Assembly (NCBI RefSeq): GCF_026230105.1
Contig: NC_079475.1
Coordinates: 31,556,086 to 31,620,085 of the forward strand
Length of the DNA: 64,000 bases
Origin: Diorhabda sublineata
Taxonomy: Eukaryota; Arthropoda; Insecta; Coleoptera; Chrysomelidae
Direction: 5' to 3'
The notes beneath the pieces are model-generated. The model was not told the DNA's origin. It did no database searches and was given only the letters and a program-made list of their open reading frames with translations. This document shows, one piece after another, positions 59,661 to 64,000 of this stretch. Every line of letters begins with the position of its first letter. Position 1 is the stretch's first letter. A program made the position numbers and the translations under genes.

Positions 59661-59821
59661 TGCATACTATTCTCGGTTTTACATAGAAAGCAAAATTGTA
59701 TTAAAAATGAAATGTCTCTTATTATTTAAAAAAATAAAAATTTACAGAAGTCACTAAGATAACATTGTAAACAAAGACAGACATTGAATTTTTGAAAATA
59801 CAAAAAATATTTTCCGAGAGA

Positions 59822-60802
59822 ATGACTGATAAATCAAATAAAATTGCTGCTGCTTCGAAAAGGTACGAAAAATAATAAGCGATATTTTGCGATTGGCGTG
59901 AGAAATACAAGGTAAAAAGTGCTGATGAAAATGTGGCTTATTTTTTTTTGATGTGTTTTTTAGAAGCATTCTTTTCAAGCCTTAAATTTTCAGTCAAAAC
60001 ATCAAATAGCTCTTCATTATGATCTAAATACTCGATGGTGAATTCAATGAATATGGTTAATGTGAACATTTCCCGTTACTCTAAGTTAATAGCTTTTTTA
60101 AATAAAATGTAGAGACTACCATCCAAACCAGTCGAAGGTGCTAATGAGGGACACCCCAGACAAAGACTCTGGTGAAAGTATCACATCAATTGGCATTGTT
60201 GCAAAGGGAAGATAATTTAGAAGTAGACGATGTAGAGGATACTGGTTCTAAGTTAGTGGTTCGTATTAATCACACAAAAACACATGTTCGACGGGTATTT
60301 ACTGTGATCAACAACAATGCGGTGCAATATTCGGATATGTTCAGAAAATATAAGAATTTGCGAAGACACCTTTCAATTAAAGCACTTCTAGTAGGCTACA
60401 GATAAGGAAAATGCATAGGTCACAGAGCTGGAATACACATTATAGGCGGAGCACCTAAAATTACTCAATCTTGAGCATCCAGAAAAGTACAACGGACATT
60501 GCTTCAAAAGGACTTCGTTAACGCTGTTGGCCAACGCTGGGTTTGATATCAATGTTTTGAAACGACATAGTGGATGGAAGAGTTCACCAGTAGCTGAAAA
60601 ATATGTGGAAGAATCCGTCGAGAGCAAAAAGGTAATATCAAGAATGATACGAGGGGGTGAAACTTTTTTACAAGTTTTAAACCAAAACCACATATCTTTC
60701 AGCATTATTGAAAATAAAGAAGTACATCCAGTAATTCCTAAAATAAATGTTTCTGGTAACAGTAGTTGCACTATTACTGTTAACATTCAAAAACTAGAAT
60801 AA
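59822..60802 (+). pseudogene. Crypton-like tyrosine recombinase, nearly complete but broken
   Basis: Plus strand, about 327 codons over three frames. N-terminal core-binding part: DWREKYKVKSADENVAYFF (~59893), SKYSMVNSMNMVNVNISRYS (~60027) then KLIAFLNKM. Catalytic part: SKVLMRDTPDKDSGES, an ALLQREDNLEVDDVEDTGSK block (60201 on, first catalytic Arg), NGHCFKRTSLTLLANAGFDI (~60490), LKRHSGWKSSPVAEKYVEES (~60558) with the nucleophile Tyr at 60602-60604. The expected H-x-x-R is H-C-F-K, so the second Arg is replaced or shifted by one. There are two or three in-frame stops and at least two frameshifts. Insect genomes contain many copies of this Crypton-type recombinase; DIRS/Ngaro enzymes are the alternative, but no reverse transcriptase is near. 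Confidence 0.8.
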
Positions 60803-62329
60803 ATGTTTGGTAATTGATTTTTTATTTCAAATTATTTCAAACGAGAATGGGAGAATTTAAGAGTACTGTAAAGTACAAGGAAATCGTGAATCATTTTCTG
60901 GACTAGAATTAGTACTTCGAAGAAGAAGAAGTCGACTTCTTTGCCGAAATTTCAATCTTTTCGAAAAAGTTGAGGTCTTATAATGAAATGCGTTGGTATT
61001 TTTATAAATTTTAGTGATAAGTCAAAATATTTCACTATAGAGCAAATACATAATTGTGGTATACTTTCAAAATCATGATAATTATTCAAGTTCAAGTTCA
61101 AGTCAATATCTGGAAAACTTACTATTCTCTTATCAGAAATATATGTTTCTAATTTAACATCCTACATCTCATTAATGAATAGACTTGAACCTAATGCTCT
61201 AAATGAAAATATTATTTTCGTCTTCTAAATGTTTAGTTAATAATTTCCTCATCTATACGACAATTTTTAATTCAGAGAAAGATTAAAATTAATTTTATAC
61301 ATCTTCATAATAAGTAATGATACATCAAATTCAATGATAATAAAAAAGCAGTTCGACTAGTTAAATCTTATAATTTATGTGTGTGTATTTATGTATGATG
61401 TTTTCAATTGACAATATTCTAATTTTCATCATTAGTTTCAAGTCTTCAATGTATATTTCAAAATGGAAAAAATAACGTAAAATCAATTCTGTTTTCTCAA
61501 TTCCGAAATCATTCTACTATTAATGTTCAGATTCTTTAATAAAAAATTATACTTTAGAGATTCAAATATATTTTTGTAAGCTACTTTTTATAATCAATAA
61601 AAACTAATTGTTTACATTCATTGGGAACACATGCGAGTTGGTGACTTGATAAAAAAATTGTATTCAGTTTATAGATAGGTATTTTAATACAATTGCTTTT
61701 ATGATTATGGAAAAAAAGTTTCAATTTGTTTTTATTCTTTTTATATATTCGTTCGAAGGAATTATTTTGTGATATTCGTTTCCAACAACTGACACTGTTT
61801 ACGATTCATGCGATGAAGTAATCAAACAAGTTACTTATATAAATGGTATTTCGATTTTGCAAAAAAATAATAGTACACAAATGTAGGGAAGTTTTATTTA
61901 TATGATTTAAGTGTAAAATGTTTATAGTTTTTGTTCGGAGCTGACGACTGTCTAATTTTTTTAGTTTCGATTTAAATTTCATTAAATTTGTAATTGCAAC
62001 TTTATTAAAAATTCATAATAAATATATTGGATAAAGTATGAATTAACAGTACATATTGTTTTGTTTGTAAATCTTGGCATATATTAAAAACGGTATTTAA
62101 TCAAATATTCTTCTCATACAAAATAATACCGTCAGTTTTATTTGCAATTTCATTTCCAATAAATTTTTTTTCAATATTCATATGTATATGGTTTTCTCAA
62201 CAAACTATCACCCAAACAAAATTTTATCTTTATTCTCTAGGGATAAATAGTGCAAATTCAACATACGTTTCTATTAAACTTCCAAATAGAAATCCAAATT
62301 TGTGCAAAAAGTTTTAAAACAAATACGCA
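60803..62329. other. No recognisable feature
   Basis: Very AT-rich; nothing identified. Confidence 0.5.
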
Positions 62330-62470
62330 AACACTACGCGAAAGAGCGCGTTTGTCGCTTATTTTCAATTCAAAGGGCTCTACCTACTCCGTCGATAATC
62401 GCGAAGCAACTGCCGTTCGCTTCGTATTTAGAAATGTTAGAGTGCGCACGCATGCGCTTATGTTTTTCTT
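62330..62470. promoter_or_regulatory. CpG-dense patch with an NRF-1-like palindrome (candidate)
   Basis: About 15 CpG dinucleotides occur in 140 bp of an otherwise CpG-poor AT-rich region. It includes ACTACGCGAAAGAGCGCGTT, a CGAAGC..GCTTCG inverted pair, and GTGCGCACGCATGCGC (about 62440-62457). That resembles tandem NRF-1/erect-wing half sites (GCGCATGCGC type). Such a patch may be a promoter or the GC-rich end of an unrecognised repeat. Overlapping plus frames at 62250-62550 are not recognised. Confidence 0.3.
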
Positions 62471-63030
62471 TAACCAGAACCAATGAATATTTAAAATTGT
62501 CAGATACTTCATTGAGATTATCAAATGGATTAACTTACACCCCTTTTTAGAAAAAAAAAAAAAATAATGCAAATGAAGTCTTTAGGAGAAGGCCGAATAG
62601 GCATTTCAATTTTATTTTTGGGGAAGGTCTATCAGGGAAATATTGATTGTATTATTCTTTTTATTAGATGACAGTAACCTCGACAATATGTAATTGATAA
62701 TACAGGGTGAGTCATGAGTACTAAATGAGTACTAAAAAGTGCCTATTCCTCTTCTTTATTAATTTACAGAGGGATTTGAATCGACCATAAATTAATTATC
62801 TACAGTGTTTACACAGCTCATAGTTTTATGACAAATTTTTATTAATGCACTCTACTAATTAATGTACATAAAAATATCAGTTAAATAATGAAACATAAAA
62901 GATGATACTATTTTTTATTGTCTTTTATGCATAAAAGAATTTTATTCAAAAAAATTAGAACTTTTTTAATGTTAAGATATTTATTATGGATAAGATTAGA
63001 ACAAGACTTTATATAGTTATTCAGAGTTCT
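62471..63030. other. No recognisable gene
   Basis: Includes TACAGGGTGAGTCATGAGTA at 62701, which resembles the ACAGGGTG start of other repeats in this window; no extended match found. Confidence 0.4.
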
Positions 63031-63120
63031 GCCAAGCCTGGCTGACTATACTTTAACCAGGCTTGGACCATTATTGGTTTGCCAAGGCCTGATTTCCCAG
63101 CGTTGGTCCAGGCTGAGAAA
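63031..63120. repeat. Clustered inverted repeats, GC-rich
   Basis: Four related words alternate in orientation: GCCAAGCCTGGCTGA, CCAGGCTTGGACCA, GCCAAGGCCTGATTTCCCAG and TTGGTCCAGGCTGAGAAATC. CCAAGCCTGG (63032-63041) pairs perfectly with CCAGGCTTGG (63057-63066), and TGGACCA (63064-63070) with TGGTCCA (63104-63110). The block is GC-rich within AT-rich DNA. It may be the nested stem-loops of a MITE or a structured RNA. Confidence 0.75.
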
Positions 63121-63342
63121 TCCTACATGTGATTAGCTAAAATTCCAAGAGTGGCTTTGGAAAAATTGATTTTGGGATTTATGTATAATATATTTTTGTA
63201 AATTAAATAAGTGGTTTTTATACCAAATAAATAAATGATGACAAGGACATTTGCAACAAAGTTGTCTCATTTTTGTTCATTTTTTAGCAAATGAACTAAG
63301 TATATATGGTCACTTATGTTCTAAAAAACTGATTTTTTATAT

Positions 63343-63530
63343 AGGTGTTCCAGGTCTTGATGCAAAATGTAGTAAATGGATGACGTAAAAATGATGCCGT
63401 GATATGAAATTTGTCCATACCGCCTCTTGTTTCTGGGTTATACGTTTTTAAATTAGCGAAATCAAAACTTATATTTTCTAAATTATACATTCGAAAACTA
63501 TGAATTTTTTAATAGATGATTACGTATATC
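63343..63530 (+). repeat. Dispersed repeat family R1, copy 3
   Basis: TATAGGTGTTCCAGGTCTTG, GATGACGTAAAAATGATG, CTGGGTTATACGTTTTTAAA and AAATTATACATTCGAAAACT align with the inverted copy at 56.9-57.1 kb and, up to the TTAA at 63448-63451, with the piggyBac-split copy at 24.0 kb. Confidence 0.75.
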
Positions 63531-63795
63531 CATGTAGTGTGTGTGATGGAATAAATAATTCTACACTACTATCTGAAGACCAGGGGCGGCTCAAACCCAA
63601 TGGTTAACTATCCGTATCTTTTATACAATGACTACCTGTACAATCTAAAGATAGCAAAAATCAATTCTTTAATCCATTTTTCAACAAAACGGTACTCATT
63701 GTTTAACTCGATTAAATTAATGATTTAGGAGATATGTAGATTGCTAGACCTTTCACCATAAAGAGACATTCTGAAGAAAATTATCGTAAATTGTA

Positions 63796-63907
63796 ATTAT
63801 TCATTGAAAACACTTAGAGGAGGTATCAAAATAAATTTATTTATTCATTAGTTCTCCAAGAAATGTTTGAACTTTTTTTGATACCTGTAAGTGTTTTCAA
63901 TAAATTA
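63796..63907. repeat. ~37-bp inverted repeat with 37-nt loop (MITE-like hairpin)
   Basis: The left arm ATTATTCATTGAAAACACTT with A-GAGG-AGGTATCAAAA (63796-63833) pairs with the right arm TTTTTTTGATACCTGTAAGT followed by GTTTTCAATAAAT (63871-63907), with one small bulge and two or three mismatches. Total about 110 bp, the size of a minimal MITE or a small-RNA precursor. Confidence 0.8.
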
Positions 63908-64000
63908 ATATTTATAATACATACTATCGATGATTTTTTTATATCACAGCATTATTTACACAGCATCTACTAACTACAATTTTTTGCATTTATTTACGAA

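Noticed and set aside
60388..60786. 132-codon minus-strand frame
   Set aside because: Antisense of the tyrosine recombinase; no domain content of its own.

Overview
The window looks like non-coding, repeat-rich DNA from an animal nuclear genome, most likely an insect (possibly a beetle or hemipteran). It is strongly AT-rich and has no dense or co-oriented open reading frames, no ribosome-binding sites and no operons. Long (TA)n tracts, intron-type splice signals, TTAGG-like repeats and a typical insect collection of decayed transposons support this. Almost every open frame over 60 codons is chance, a microsatellite, or a piece of a broken mobile element. The species assignment is an inference from element types, not from a host gene.

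Layout. 0-5 kb: TA microsatellites, a diverged tandem repeat, a perfect 18-bp hairpin, a palindromic MITE-like element swollen by a TA tract, and a LINE fragment. 6.6-7.3 kb: mariner relic. 9.0-10.2 kb: an element with long terminal inverted repeats (TIRs) carrying a broken helix-turn-helix transposase start. 10.4-12.1 kb: Penelope-like and LINE relics. 12.9-13.15 kb: the only good host-gene evidence, a minus-strand exon with a 5' UTR and a signal-peptide-like first coding segment between a splice acceptor and a donor. 17.9-19.7 kb: second mariner copy, then a 1.4-kb long-inverted-repeat element. 20.1 kb: Penelope-like fragment. 24.1-26.3 kb: a near-full-length dead piggyBac inserted at TTAA inside another repeat. 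26.4 kb: internally deleted LINE. 28 kb: tRNA-like SINE head. 33-36.5 kb: three LINE 3' ends, all minus strand. 38.8-39.9 kb: TIR element containing a gypsy-type fragment. 40.2-40.8 kb: degenerate copy of a multicopy insect gene family. 42.9-43.6 kb: Penelope-like fragment abutting a second mariner subfamily. 46-48 kb: diverged repeats and a third mariner-like relic. 50.5-51.6 kb: three LINE 3' ends. 53.2-54.4 kb: mariner directly joined to a complete-ended Helitron. 55.5-56.5 kb: Ser/Thr/Asn-rich tail and Jockey-like LINE. 59.5-60.8 kb: nearly complete but broken Crypton-like tyrosine recombinase. 62.3-64 kb: CpG-dense patch, clustered hairpins and two palindromic or dispersed repeats.

There is no multigene system here. 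The elements represent at least eight transposition chemistries: cut-and-paste DDE/D (mariner, piggyBac, and the HTH element by its N-terminal domain), rolling-circle (Helitron), tyrosine recombinase (Crypton-like), target-primed LINEs of several families, Penelope-like GIY-YIG retroelements, a gypsy LTR remnant, a tRNA-derived SINE, and non-coding foldback/MITE families. All coding copies show stops, frameshifts or deletions, so the window reads as an intron or intergenic transposon graveyard, with nested insertions giving a relative time order in a few places.
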